A DNA stretch of 64,000 bases, taken from Mytilisepta virgata. Lineage: Eukaryota; Mollusca; Bivalvia; Mytilida; Mytilidae. A program made the translations under genes and the position numbers. Shown one piece after another: positions 1 through 10,439 of this stretch. Location: NCBI GenBank assembly GCA_028015205.1, contig CM051516.1:24852593-24916592 (forward strand), read 5' to 3'. Numbering within the stretch: position 1 is the first letter of the stretch; the number at the start of each line of letters is the position of its first letter. The notes under the pieces are model-generated. The model was not told the origin of the DNA. It ran no database searches and saw nothing but the letters and a program-made list of their open reading frames with translations.

Positions 1-293
1 ACTTTTTCCGATTTTTTATCAAGTGTGCTATCACCCCTGTTAGTAAAAAAGACGTTTTAAGTTATGAAAATTATGACTTGATATGAATTTTTACTGTAAT
101 CCATTTTTTTTTTATCATTGTTAGGCTTACACGGTAGTCATGGCATGTATCACCTGCCCTTGACTCCCATCTAATGTTTAATAGACTTAAATCATGTTTT
201 TGTGATAAGCTCAGTTTCTCAGTAAGTATATAGAGCTATGTCCAGTCCATGATGTATTATCGACATCGGTCTACATTGTCGACATTGCAATTT
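1..293. repeat. Dispersed repeat, copy 1 (direct repeat with 1204-1497)
   Basis: This stretch recurs almost unchanged at 1204-1497: the same order of blocks (TTTTTCCGATTTTTTATC, GACGTTTTAAGTTATGAAAA, GGCTTACACGGTAGTC, CTCAGTTTCTCAGTA) ending in the first bases of the CGACAT-rich minisatellite. Shorter related blocks follow the minisatellite at about 4113-4200. This suggests one mobile, minisatellite-bearing repeat family present several times. No coding capacity was recognised. Confidence 0.85.
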
Positions 294-480
294 TGTCCAT
301 TACATGGCAAATGCGGTAAAAAGATATTTTCTCGATGTGAACACGATATTGTCAAAACCGTCATATCGACGATGTCAACGAGGTAGACTGGAGTAAGACG
401 ATGTATATACGATATTGAAACACTATCGTTAACTTCGTGATGTTAACGATAGTGTTTCAATATCGTATATACATCGTCTA
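291..480 (-). repeat. Inverted copy of minisatellite end, with perfect palindrome
   Basis: Bases 291-440 are the reverse complement of about 1921-2070, the last units of the downstream minisatellite. At 397-433 and 442-478 lie two 37-base arms that are perfect reverse complements, separated by 8 bases (434-441). The arms are the minisatellite unit facing itself, so the palindrome probably arose by inverted duplication of one unit. Confidence 0.9.
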
Positions 481-638
481 ATTCACGGTCTACCTTTTAC
501 TACGATTTTGATATAATGAATAATAAATATATTGCAATACACAAAACGGTCTTAATAGGAAAATAGGAAACGTTAATATTTGAACTTATCATACATCTAC
601 AAAAATAGAATTTATATAGACAAAAATATAAATTTTAG

Positions 639-719
639 CCATGAAAAAGGACAGGAAGACGTCCAATGCCGCCAAAGTGATTGAAAGATCCAGTGATGTT
701 GACCGAACGGAAGAAGAGG
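639..719 (+). CDS. Possible small exon (unknown gene)
   Basis: An AG at 637-638 precedes CC and an ATG at 641. The frame then runs 26 codons rich in Lys, Asp, Glu and Arg, beginning MKKDRKTSNAAKVIERSSDV, and meets a good donor (GTAAGC) at 720 after one extra base, so it ends in phase 1. It could be a first coding exon or an internal exon. The peptide is charged and hydrophilic; no family is recognised. The next phase-compatible candidates on this strand are at 25899-25950 and 45318-45354. Support is only frame, codon composition and splice consensus; chance is a real alternative in AT-rich DNA. Confidence 0.3.
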
Positions 720-1203
720 GTAAGCCTTAATGGTATATTATCGCTCTATGGCTGTAATAAATATGCAGTGAGTAAAAATGGTTAAATTGGAGGCCTAAAG
801 TTGAGATTAAAACCAAAAACAAAAAACAAACAGGAGATGTTTTTATGTTGAAAATGTTTTCATGTGACTGATGAATTTGACGTAAGAAATTGATCATGAA
901 TAAATCATAAATTCCTTGATGAAAAACGTCTTTTTTTGCTTTGAAAGAGGCCGTGGGACATCCGAGCACATTTCTGTTATAAGAGTCGGCAATTTACCGT
1001 TCCTGTCGACGTGTAACGTTGACCAGACTTTTACGACTGAACTATGTACTTACTAGTATATTTCGTTTCTGTAATCACTTCTCTTTAAAATGATGTGCAT
1101 AGTTTTATACTGGGTCGAAGATCCTGGTCAGCAGCAAATTTATGTCGATAGGCTTGCAAACATGAGTAAAATGTATGACTTCAAGACAAAAAAAAGTACT
1201 GTA
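720..1203. other. Spacer, no gene seen
   Basis: Short ORFs here are not supported. Bases about 1098-1190 (TTTTATACTGGGTCGAAGATCCTGGTCA region) resemble about 5920-6040, so part of this spacer is also dispersed repeat. Confidence 0.5.
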
Positions 1204-1497
1204 TAATTTTTCCGATTTTTTATCGAGTGTGCTATCACCCGAGTTAGTAAAAAAAGACGTTTTAAGTTATGAAAATTATGACTAGATATGAATTTTTACT
1301 GTAATTCAATTTTTTTTAATCATTGTTAGGCTTATACGGTAGTCTTGGCATGTATCACCTGCTCTTGACTCCCATCTAATGTTTAATAGACTTAAATCAT
1401 GTTTTTATGATAAGCTCAGTTTCTCAGTATAAGTATATAGAGCTATGTCCAGTCCATGATGTATTATCGACATCGGTCTACATTGTCGACATTGCGA
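1204..1497. repeat. Dispersed repeat, copy 2
   Basis: Second copy of the 1-293 sequence in the same orientation, about 1.2 kb downstream, leading directly into the full minisatellite at 1497-2066. This copy differs by scattered substitutions and small indels. Confidence 0.85.
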
Positions 1498-2066
1498 TAC
1501 ATAGACATTGTCATTATTATGTTTCGCATTGCCTCATCCCAGTCTACATCGTTTACATTTTCTATATCGTGATGTTGACGATATCATGTCAACATCGTGT
1601 ATATATTATCTTATCCCAGTCTACCTCGTTTGCACCGTTGACATTGTATACATCGTTTACATCGTTGAAATTGTCGACATTCCGATGTTAACGATATCGT
1701 GTATACATCGTCTTACCCCGGTCTACCTCGTTTAGATCGTTGACATCGCGATGTTTTCGATATCGTGTAAACATCGTGTATACATCATCTTACCCGAGTC
1801 TACCTCGTTTATATCGTTTACAATATAGGCATCGCGATGAAACAATATCGTGTCAACGTCGTGTATACATCGTCTAACCCCAGTTTACCTCGTTTACATC
1901 GATGTCATTGTCGACATCGCGATGTTAAGGATAGTGTTTCAATATCGTATATACATCGTCTTACTCCAGTCTACCTCGTTGACATCGTCGATATGACGGT
2001 TTTGACAATATCGTGTTCACATCGAGAAAATATCGTTTTACCGCATTTGCCTTGTAATGGACAAAA
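1440..2066 (+). repeat. Minisatellite, units of about 77-102 bp
   Basis: Repeated blocks built from GTCTACCTCG, TTTACATCGTTGACATCGCG, ATGTTAACGATATCGTGT and TATACATCGTCTTACC. The GTCTAC(C/A)TCG anchor occurs near 1542, 1619, 1721, 1798, 1883 (as GTTTACCTCG) and 1969, giving spacings of 77, 102, 77, 85 and 86 bases. Each unit has internal dyad symmetry. Open frames over the array arise because the units rarely contain stops; I do not call them genes. Confidence 0.9.
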
Positions 2067-2079
2067 CTGCTGCGTTCGC

Positions 2080-3655
2080 CTGAAACCTTGATGTCATTTT
2101 TGTCTTTTGGGTCACTGAATTTTTAGCATTGCGGTAGATATTTATACCTCGCGATTAACATTCTCCAGTAGTTAACACATTGGTGCAGACTTGATACATC
2201 ATACGAAAATTTGTTTTTTTAAGAGCGTATCGGATGAGTCTTAGATGAACAAAATGCAAATTGGAACCCTGATGTTATTTGTGTCAGAATTGATACATAT
2301 GATTGTCATTAGTTTGTCTTTGTCTCGTTAAAACTTCAGCTGAAACTAATGCAATATACAATTAATATCAATGAAATCATCAACAAAAGAATTCGTTTAT
2401 AAGATTTTTTGTCACAAGTAAACAATTGCACAGGTTTTATCAAAGCATTCCACTCAAACCGGTGCTTGGAGCCGTCTTGAAATTTGCATTGAAGTGAGAA
2501 TCTTTTTATCCGTGTTGGAAGATCTCACTAAAACGTTCCAGGTGAGGAACATCAATAATAAATTGTTATTTCTTTGCTGTAATATTTTCCTGTGCATTTT
2601 TTAATTTTGTGTCAGGGTCATTTTTACCATATCATTTCTTACACATAATTATTACTTCGTCCTTACTCAATACATACTCGTCAACAAAAGAAAAGATAGA
2701 CGGTAGTGCATTTTCCATATACTAGTATACTAAAATTCAAATAACTGTACAGTGCTTGAAAACTGTTCTACAGTTCTGAAATTGAAAATGCATTTTTTTT
2801 ACCGAATGGATTGATTTTATGCAAAACTCCCGAAATCAATATTTCCATTTTTAGATATATTAAAAATGTATGTTCTTCACGAAAAGTTTTGAAATTTTGT
2901 TATTTCACTCAACATTTGGACCTAACTGTACATGATTATCATTTTTTAACGATTTGTCAAGAAGAATTAGGCGACCAACTTTTAATTTGAAAATTGTGTG
3001 ACAAAATTTACCTCGATTTCCGCAAATTAATTTTGACCCTTGTACTGAATATTCCTGTATCATTCCTTTATTCTACATAACATAATCTTCTAACTTGGTG
3101 CATTACTTTAAGAAATGAATGCGGTTTACATATTATTTTTTCTTTTTTATCGTATCTTTTATACCTTTTTAGAAAATTGTTGTCAAACCCGTGTATCTGT
3201 ACTTTTGTTGTGTCTTGTCGATACAAATAAATATTGACCTCCTATTGGAGCTTTAATTGTATAAAATTCCTGAAACAACCCAATTTATTTCAAATGACAC
3301 TAGCACTGATCCATCGTTGTCTTTGGTTTATATCAACATAAAATGTCGTATGTTTATTTTTAAAATAATGTACGACAAATTTACTATTTTCACTAAGAAA
3401 AAGCATTAAAACAGTTTCATGAACGGAAATAATATATCATTTCTTAAACTATGTCAAACAATGAGCTGTATTTTGTGATACAATATTAAGAACTTAATTC
3501 AAATTCACATAACCATTGCATTATGCATACAAACAATATAAAATTTTAGCCAAATATACAACTAATCCAAGTATTACCTTCCAATAATGAGCTATCCACA
3601 TACATGTTTCTAAACTCGTTGTTAATTTTAATTATGTGATTTAAAAGGGATACTA
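2080..3655. other. AT-rich spacer, nothing recognised
   Basis: About 1.6 kb with no ORF of note, no repeat matching elsewhere in the window, and no RNA gene seen. It lies between two minisatellite blocks of opposite orientation (1440-2066 and 3660-4065), so it may be the unique interior of one element. Confidence 0.5.
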
Positions 3656-3659
3656 TTTA

Positions 3660-4065
3660 AATTGTTGTAGACATCTTTGTTTACATTGCGATGTAAACAC
3701 AAAAGGGAACCGATATTGACAATGTCAACACAAAATCGTGTCGTTATTGTAGATATTACGATGTCGACGATGTGAACACAAAAGGAAATCGATGTATACA
3801 ATGTAAACACAAAATCTTATCGTCATTGTAGACATTGCGATATCGACGATGTAAACAAAACAATGTCAACACAAAAGGAAATCGATGTGAGCAATGTAAA
3901 CGCAATATCGTTTCGCCATTGTCGACATTGCGATGTCGACGATGTAAACGATGTGAACACAAAAGCGAATCGATGTGGACATTATAAACACAATATCGTG
4001 TCTGCATTGTTAACATCGCAATGTTGACGATATTGAGATTAGATCGTGCACTGGACATCAAAGGG
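3660..4065 (-). repeat. Minisatellite in the opposite orientation
   Basis: About four units anchored by AACACAAAAGG-like blocks near 3696, 3775, 3868 and 3956 (spacings 79, 93, 88). They are built from the same CGATGT/CGACAT words as 1440-2066, mainly in the reverse orientation. The right flank (about 4045-4070) reads as the reverse complement of the left flank of the first array (TGTCCAGTCCATGATG region). Confidence 0.8.
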
Positions 4066-4254
4066 TATATATGCATATGACGGATCAAGAATATTTGGTT
4101 TATTGAATCATATTTAGGTTTACACGGCTATACGATAAATGATACCTGATCTTGACCACAGTTTCTTGATTAAATTTCTCTTATTAGTTGTTTCTCAGTA
4201 CGTGACATGGGAGATCAATGATATTTCGCTTAAAGAATCATTACTATAGTTTTT

Positions 4255-4390
4255 TTTTATCTAGTTCATGTAAGGACCATTGCTGTCAAGTTTAGTTCTA
4301 ATTGGCCCAGTGGTTTCAGACAAGATTTTTAAATGGATTTTCCCATAGAGTCCTACAGTTCCGACCATTCGTAACCTCTCGTCCAAGTTA
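4255..4390 (+). repeat. Fragment of 160-bp tandem-repeat element (type A unit)
   Basis: Contains the type A core (AAGGACCATTGCTG, AATTGGCCCAGTGGTTTCAG, TTTTCCCATAGAGTCCTA) found in tandem at 62150-62960 and inverted at 28440-28965. One unit only. The element resumes at about 5105. Confidence 0.8.
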
Positions 4391-4489
4391 ACATGTAGAG
4401 CAGTTCTCAGAGCAGTCAGGAAGAAGATTACAGGAAGAAAAATACTAAATTGTTCTGGTCAAGAACAATTCTGGTCAGGAAGTTAAACA

Positions 4490-4640
4490 GCTCTGATCAA
4501 GAAGTAAAGCCGTCCTGGTCCACGACTGCTTTTTAGAACAGCTCTGGTCAAGAATCAGAGTAGTCCTGGTCAACGACTGCTTTTTAGAAGATCTCTGGTC
4601 AAGACTCAGAGCAGTCCTTGTCCACGACTACTTTTGCGAC
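4490..4640 (+). repeat. 51-bp tandem repeat, three units
   Basis: GTCCTGGTC-type anchors at 4512, 4563 and 4614 are exactly 51 bases apart, each followed by CACGACTGCTTTT-like sequence and a CTCTGGTCAAGA block. It sits between two pieces of a type A element. Confidence 0.85.
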
Positions 4641-4924
4641 GATAATGCTTCATTTCATCAATTGTATGCGAATCATCTGGACATGTAAATATGCCACCTG
4701 TGAAATTAAATAGACTGACTCCCTACATAAGACAAAGGATTGTAAATTTACAGACTAGTGCAGTATCAAACTTAGAAAAAGAATCTGATCATCGTCTTTA
4801 TTTCAGTATGGTATTTTTATTTATAGTGTTACAAAAGACTTTACTGAAACTTTAAGTTGGGATTTCGTATTTATTCTAAATTCTGACTGTTACTAAAACT
4901 GTTCTAGACTATTACTTGTTATAA

Positions 4925-5100
4925 GTAATGTTCTAGACCATGACAGATTAGAGCTGTTCTAGACTATGACAGGTTAGAGCTATTCTTGACCATATCAGCT
5001 TAGAGCAGCCAGAATCGGTCAGGATTCTGTTTTAAAGCAGTCAGGATTCTATTCTAGAGCAGTCAGCAGAACTGCTCTAAGTTAACTTAGTTCAGTCAGT
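4925..5100 (+). repeat. 25-27-bp degenerate tandem repeat
   Basis: Units of the form GTTCTAGACCATGACAGATTAGAGCT start at about 4930, 4955 and 4982, then decay into AGCAGTCAGGATTCT-like repeats to about 5100. Confidence 0.7.
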
Positions 5101-5104
5101 AGAA

Positions 5105-5715
5105 ATGTTCGGCTGTGGCCGCCATCTTGGTTGACAGTCTTGGTCATCGGACAAAATTCTAAAAAGAGGACTTCCTCAGGACCATTGCTGCGAAGTCTGG
5201 TTTCAATTTGCCATGTAGTTTCATAGAAAAAGATTTTTAAAATTCATCCCACTTTTCTATTTCCAGTCACAGCAACCATATCCGTTGGAGGTCGGACATA
5301 ATATTGGAAGAGGGGCACCTTAAGATCTTTAAAGGAAAGTTTATGCCGGACGCTGTCTTTAAAGGGCAAAAATTCCTATAATGGACCAATTAATGAATTT
5401 GGCCATGTTTACTTATTTGTAGATCCTACTTTGATGAACATTGTTACCCCCATGTTAGTTTTGCCCTAAATGCTTTAGTTTTTGAGATATAAGACACAAA
5501 CTGCAGTTTACCCCTATGTTCTATATTTAGCCATGTCGGCCATGTTGGTTGGCAGGCTGGGTCATCGGACACATTTTAAAACTAAATACCCTAATGATAC
5601 TTGTAGTGAAGTTTGGTTTTATTTGGCCCAATACTTTTGGAGAAAATGTTTGTAAAAAGTTAATGGACGACGACGAGCTCACTTGAATCTTTAGGTCAGA
5701 TGAGCAAACAACAAA
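5105..5715 (+). repeat. Tandem-repeat element, 3' part
   Basis: Type A unit (GGCTGTGGCCGCCATCTTGG, GGACCATTGCTGCGAAGTCT) followed by the non-tandem 3' module also seen at 62960-63570. It ends near a degraded form of the family's 3' terminus (CACTTGAATCTTTAGGTCAGATGAGC). Confidence 0.8.
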
Positions 5716-5850
5716 AGACGAGTTTACGTCACAAGCTTATATTGATAGTTTTTCAAAATTCGACCGATGTGGGCCCCAATTTTAGAAAATCAAACTGTCA
5801 GAAATGATATTTCCCAGTATTTTACGACCGAAATGTATATTGCCTAAGAA
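5716..5850 (+). repeat. Fragment of type G repeat
   Basis: Matches the GACAAAAGAC, AGTTTACGTCACAAGCTTA, TTCGACC(C)NTGTGGGCCCC, AAAATCAAA series that is tandem at 10440-11150 and 21500-21970. One partial unit. Confidence 0.75.
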
Positions 5851-6540
5851 GCCATGTATACCAGTATTTCATGTATATATATAATAGTTTCTCTTTGAAT
5901 TGAAGTGTACAGGTACATTTTTATACTAAGTTAAAGATCCTGGCCATGGTCTGCAGCAATCTTATATTGATATAAATCTGTGATTTAATATCTTTTGTCT
6001 TGCCAAAATCAATAGGCTTGACAACAAAACCGTTAAAATATGCACATTTAAGCAGATGGGGTTTAGCGTACCTGCATTATGAATTTCTCCAAACACGTTG
6101 CCCAATATGGTCTGCGGTCAGACATCCCGTGTTATGACTTGACAACCGTAATGACGAGGTCCTCCTCTATTCGCCATCTGAGGACGCGATAAGTATCTCT
6201 CATGTCTCTGTGGGTTGAACTCCAGGACAGCCTTTATATCCTTAAATTATGCACCTTCAATCGCCAATTTCTTCGGTTTGATTTTTGTTGCTGTCATATC
6301 CGTTACGCATTCTGCTTACTCGTGTATTACTTTATTGATACTACGGGTGCTTCGACATTTTGTAAGATAGTTAGTAGTCCATAACATCCCATAATTGTTT
6401 TTAAATTCATATCATGTATTTGAAATATATGTCTCTTGGTGTAACAGTGACACAGCCAGTACCATTCCCATCGCATGCAAAATCGTTGTGTAGTGCAAAT
6501 GGTAAAAAATTAAAATATGTCTTGGAAAAAAATACTTTAT
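5850..6540. other. Spacer, no gene seen
   Basis: Nothing recognised apart from similarity of about 5920-6040 to about 1098-1200. A 60-residue open frame at 6202-6384 has no supporting motif. Confidence 0.4.
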
Positions 6541-6545
6541 GAAAC

Positions 6546-6600
6546 ATTGATTGATTGATTAATTAATGTTTTACACCACGCCGAGGCAAAAGCTCATATC
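6546..6600 (-). mobile_element. SINE 3' tail fragment
   Basis: Read on the minus strand this ends in GGCGTGGTGTAAAACATT followed by (AATC)n-like repeats, the form of tail that tRNA-derived SINEs of molluscs commonly show. The tRNA-like head is not present. Confidence 0.55.
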
Positions 6601-6745
6601 GTAGCGAAAGTAAAGATCAATAAAATAAAAGAATAGTAACAAGTAAAAGTGAAGTTCTCAAGAATCATAGCTCAATATTAAAATCTTTCTAAACACACAA
6701 ATGAATAGATACGACTGTTATACTTATTAATAAATATAGATTATT

Positions 6746-6860
6746 ACACCCTATTTTCCATATCAATGATGATGTCATCCACAGACTCCCTTATCAGCAA
6801 AGGGCTTGGACTGATTTAAGCCGAGGGATGAACTCGGGACTGATATAGAAAATGGGATGT
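6746..6860. repeat. Imperfect inverted repeat, 20-base arms
   Basis: Arms at 6746-6765 and 6841-6860 match at 17 of 20 positions as reverse complements (ACACCCTATTTTCCATATCA type). A similar pair lies at 7382-7401 and 7440-7459, and the outermost arms also face each other, so the 6746-7459 stretch could be a small foldback or MITE. Confidence 0.5.
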
Positions 6861-7381
6861 CATATAATTCCAACTTGATTAAAAAACACGTTTTGCCACG
6901 TCCCTCTTCGAAATCATAGGTGGAATGTCCTAGGTGGTATTGGAACTGGTATGGGGAAGAAGCAAGGATTTTTCGATTTTATATCATCAGGTAGATCACT
7001 GAACACTTTACCGTCTTTTATTTACGGTCGTTTGAATATTTAACGTGGTAAGGGTGTAGCTGTCCCTTAACACGGGACAACCATTTTTCGTCCCCATCCG
7101 ACAGACTAGCATCTTTTACCGAGAGCATTGACGTAAAAATGATTGTACCGTGAATTGGTATAAATAAATAAGTTTAAACTATTATAGCGCTCGCAAGGTA
7201 AAGAAAAAAAGATGTTTGGGGTTACGAATCTGAGCCGGATTAAATGGCGCAACAATTATAATACGGATTTTTTGCCCAAATGGTCTGATGTGGCAAGTTC
7301 ACTACCGGCTGAATCATATGGGCCAAACTACCTATATCGATGCTAATTATATGATAATTATAGAATTATAGATCTCTCTTC

Positions 7382-7459
7382 TGTTTCCATATCTGTCCTG
7401 AGGCTTTAACTGATGACAGATATTGGTTGAGGGATAATGTCAGGGTAGATATGGAAATA
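7382..7459. repeat. Imperfect inverted repeat, second pair
   Basis: Arms of the TGTTTCCATATCTGTCCTGA type at 7382-7401 and 7440-7459 match at 17 of 20 positions as reverse complements. They share the TTTCCATATC core with the pair at 6746-6860. Sequence on to 8125 shows no gene. Confidence 0.5.
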
Positions 7460-8126
7460 AACATGTAATAATCTGTTTATCATATATTTCATGAGGACAT
7501 TTACTTTACCATTGAACCTGTAATGCATATTTTAAAACGATGCTTACCCTAAGGCTAACAGTTTCAACGGGACTAAATTCACACAGTTTGGCAATGTTAA
7601 AAAAAAATTATCCTTGAGCTGTTATTGATTGGTCTTTACTTTGGTTTTTTTATATGTCGTCATCATTATCTTTCCTGCTTATTTTTTTTCTTCCTGTCTG
7701 TGATGAAAATATAATAAAACAATTTATTTTTATTAGAAATAAGCAATTTAACATGTTTAATAGATTAACTAGATTTCCAGTCATTATATAAGAAAAAAAT
7801 GAACTCATTTTTCTTATCTCAGTTTAATTTGAACAGCACCATACAAATTGATTGTGGCATTTGCATTTATTATAGCATAAGGAAGTAAGCATATTCTAGA
7901 ACAACAGGAGCCAAGTCAATAACAGTTGGCTAGATATTTTTCAGCATTTTGAACAGGTTGTGCGTTTAAAGCAACTTCATTTCTATTTTCGAAATGTTCA
8001 GTTGTTTGAACTGTTTAATTAACATCAACATTATCATGATTATCTGATGAAATATTCTGATATAGCTGAATCATCCTGTGGTGGGATGTTTAAATTATCT
8101 CCTTTGTTTTCGCAACTTATTTCGCT

Positions 8127-8391
8127 CTAAATATTTGACATAGTTTTTTGTTTTTCGAGAGAAGGCGATGAATACTTATTGACAGATTGTACATTTCTAT
8201 GTCCTGTCACCTGCATAATTTGTGTAGCTTCAACTTTAGAATGCAACAGATGTGACTGTGTTTTCCGCGCACTATGATTTACTTTACGACCACTAAGATC
8301 ACTTTTCTGTGACATAGGTTTTTGCTAAGTCCCCAAGTTTATTTTCGCTTCGGGTTGTGTAGCAAACAACAATGTAGTTATAGGAGTCTCC
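8127..8391 (-). pseudogene. Crypton-type tyrosine recombinase, C-terminal fragment
   Basis: The minus-strand frame is open from 8391 to the stop at 8127. It carries the two C-terminal motifs of tyrosine recombinases: VNHSARKT (the H-x-x-R box) and TGHRNVQSVNKYSSP (conserved His, then the Tyr that would be the nucleophile), followed by a short EKQ-rich tail. A spacer KLGDLAKTMSQKSDLSGRK precedes the HxxR box as in Crypton/DUF3504-like proteins. An ATG at 8315 is internal to the domain, so it is not the true start. A stop at 8392-8394 and frame loss beyond remove the N-terminal half with the first catalytic Arg. Integrases of this class join DNA circles to target sites; this copy is dead. DIRS-type recombinase is the alternative. 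Confidence 0.7.
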
Positions 8392-8399
8392 TCAGAATC

Positions 8400-8944
8400 T
8401 GGTCTGATTTTGTGTAGCATCGACAGGTATTGTTAGCTGTCTGGTGTTAGGGATTCAGCAGACCTCTTTTAATGTACTCTTTAAACGTCTTAAATTGACA
8501 ACAAATTTTTTTAAACAAAAGAAAGGATTAGTGTCAAAATAAGACATGGCAGCCTCACTTTATAAATATTCTAACGTGGCGACATTTTACAATTAATTCT
8601 GGTCAGTAGAAGCTAGCTTAGATTTCTTGTAGACATTGTAAAAATGTTTACACATTTAGGTTATTGAATTGATTTTTTATGTGTTGTTGTGCACGTTTCC
8701 CATAGATATTTAAAAATAAAAATAAAAACATTGAAATAATCAAATCAATAATACCTGTCACTTTTTGAGGCGCAAAGGCTTTGAAATTTCCTCACTAACC
8801 GTTTTCAGAGAACAATTGCAAGGTCTTTCACTTGTAAAATTGACCTTTTATATAAATATATATGTGTGGTTTCTAGGATGTTTTATGCATGGTTGCTAGG
8901 CATATTACCCATGACATTGACATTCTATTTTGACTTGTTTAGTT
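8400..8944. other. Spacer, no gene seen
   Basis: Bases 8865-8930 contain TGGTTGCTAGG motifs like those of the 112-bp tandem family at 20590-20900, so this end is probably a single degenerate unit. Nothing else recognised. Confidence 0.4.
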
Positions 8945-8945
8945 G

Positions 8946-9065
8946 GGCTGGGCTGCGTTTTACAAAGATTAGTACGATAGGTTTACGTTTACGCCTGTTC
9001 GTACGTGTACTCTTACGATTTTGTAGCGTTTCACAAAAATGCGTAACTCAGACTTACGTGTACGC
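8946..9065 (+). repeat. Left inverted-terminal-like sequence of a Harbinger-type element
   Basis: Begins GGGCTGCGTTTTACAAAG and contains a second GCGTTTCACAAAA block and several TTTACGTTTACG/GACTTACG words. The reverse complement of 18660-18808 starts GGGCTGCATTTCACACAG and has the same word order. GGG-start inverted ends suit PIF/Harbinger transposons and the HARBI1-like exon starts 90 bases inside. A 3-bp TWA duplication is not evident. Confidence 0.5.
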
Positions 9066-9154
9066 TTGGTTGTAACTTTAAGTTTTGGGTAGAGCACATG
9101 TAAGTCACTCGTAGCAGTATTTTTGAACGAAACTGAACGTGATTGTTTGTAAAC

Positions 9155-9262
9155 ATGGCGTTTATGTTGGTTAAAAATGAAGATGCAAGATTGAGGAAGG
9201 AGGGGTGTTTGCGAGAAAGGTTGACGGCATTAGACTACTTAACCGATCGGGATTTAATTGAG
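9155..9262 (+). pseudogene. HARBI1-like nuclease, first exon
   Basis: ATG at 9155 opens 36 codons (MAFMLVKNEDARL..., then RERLTALDYLTDRDLIE) and meets a donor GTAAAG at 9263 in phase 0; without splicing the frame stops at 9281-9283. The pattern of basic residues followed by RERxxxLDxLxDxxLI resembles the N-terminus of HARBI1/Harbinger nucleases, where an Arg-rich stretch and a short acidic-aliphatic motif precede the DDE core. No DDE exon was found downstream; the following 9 kb is filled with other insertions. It lies just inside a Harbinger-like terminus (8946-9065). Family assignment is by recall of a short stretch, so moderate. Confidence 0.45.
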
Positions 9263-9582
9263 GTAAAGATAACTCAGAAATGAAATTCTAAGCCTTACAA
9301 GTGGGCTAATGCCGGACATCGAGCATCCAACCGCCAGATTTTTATTATTTTATTGAAAAGACGTTATTGACTAAGCGACACTTATGATATGGGAGGTAAA
9401 CTCGTCCCCATTACTTTTGACGATTCAATCGCTCCACTCATACTCGATAGACCCAGATTAAGATTTATTCGATCACAGTATTTTATTTTTCCTGGCCGTA
9501 TAGAAGACAAATATTTTGTATTTCATTAATTAAACGGACATATGTTGAAATTTTGGTTTTGTTTTTTGCGGTTGTTTGTGGC

Positions 9583-9595
9583 GGGGGGGGGGGGG
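9583..9595 (+). repeat. Poly-G tract, 13 G
   Basis: Uninterrupted run of 13 G in AT-rich surroundings, next to no recognised gene. Confidence 0.95.
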
Positions 9596-9649
9596 TATTT
9601 TTATCAGTTGTAACCCAATCATGTTCCGGGTAAGAATTAATAAACGAAT

Positions 9650-10055
9650 CATACCATTTCATTATTCATTATTCGAAGCTGCGAAGTCCTTGTTAGAGAA
9701 AGTATTCGTTATCAACCTGTAGGCTGTAAACCGGAAGTTGTGTCACGGGTTGACTATATACCTCTGGTTGTCCTGTTCTCACACTGTCAGATGACACTAG
9801 ACACGAGTCCCTAATTAGGGGAAGGATGGTTCAAAATTGCCACTGAAACAGCTCCGGAAGGGCTTTTTGAAGCTGTATTGAAAAATGTCTGTAGCCCACA
9901 AACCGGAAGTTGTGTCACATGTTGACTAAATACCTTCTGTTACCCTGTTATCACACTATCAAGTGATCCTATTCACTTACTCCTAATTACGGGAAGGATG
10001 GTTCAAATTCGACCATTTCATTATTCATTATTCGAAACTGCGAAGTCCTTATTAG
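9650..10055 (+). repeat. Direct duplications, 361-bp and 175-bp spacing
   Basis: Block 1 (CATTTCATTATTCATTATTC, then GAA[G/A]CTGCGAAGTCCTT) occurs at about 9655-9692 and 10013-10051. Block 2 (AAACCGGAAGTTGTGTCAC, then TTGACTA and GGGAAGGATGGTTCAAA) occurs at about 9728-9838 and 9900-10005. The arrangement 1-2-2-1 in direct orientation suggests a duplicated two-part repeat. Confidence 0.8.
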
Positions 10056-10304
10056 ATAATAATTTTATTTGCAAATTATACACATACGAGTTAAGCAAAT
10101 ACAAACGTAAACACAACGTACAAGACATATATAAGTAAAAGCAATGATATGAAGGAATGTATACAACAGCAACACATAATGTTAAACTTTGACCGGTGCG
10201 GACCTTATGTTTGCAGTTCCATCGGCCGCTTTATAAAGTCATTTAGACTAAGTATGACTGTAATTGATTCAGTGTTTTTCGATCTTTGAAAAAGTTTACG
10301 ACGG

Positions 10305-10355
10305 ACGCCAAGTGATGGCAAAAGCTTACATGTCTTTTTAGGACAGGCGAGCTAA
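10305..10355 (+). repeat. Isolated 3' terminus of tandem-repeat element
   Basis: GACGGACGCCAAGTGATGGC followed by an AGGCGAGCTAAAA-like end matches the 3' terminus at 63515-63570. The rest of the element is absent. Confidence 0.65.
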
Positions 10356-10439
10356 AATTAAACACGCCGAATATTCATACCCTTCAATAAAGATAAAAAC
10401 CTGGCACAACAGACATCCCTCTAGTACTAAGTACTAAAT

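Noticed and set aside
1407..2091. Overlapping open frames over the minisatellite
   Set aside because: They follow the repeat unit in several frames and read as His/Ile/Tyr-rich repeats; no start context or domain.
3628..4088. Minus-strand open frames of 60 and 110 codons
   Set aside because: By-products of the inverted minisatellite.
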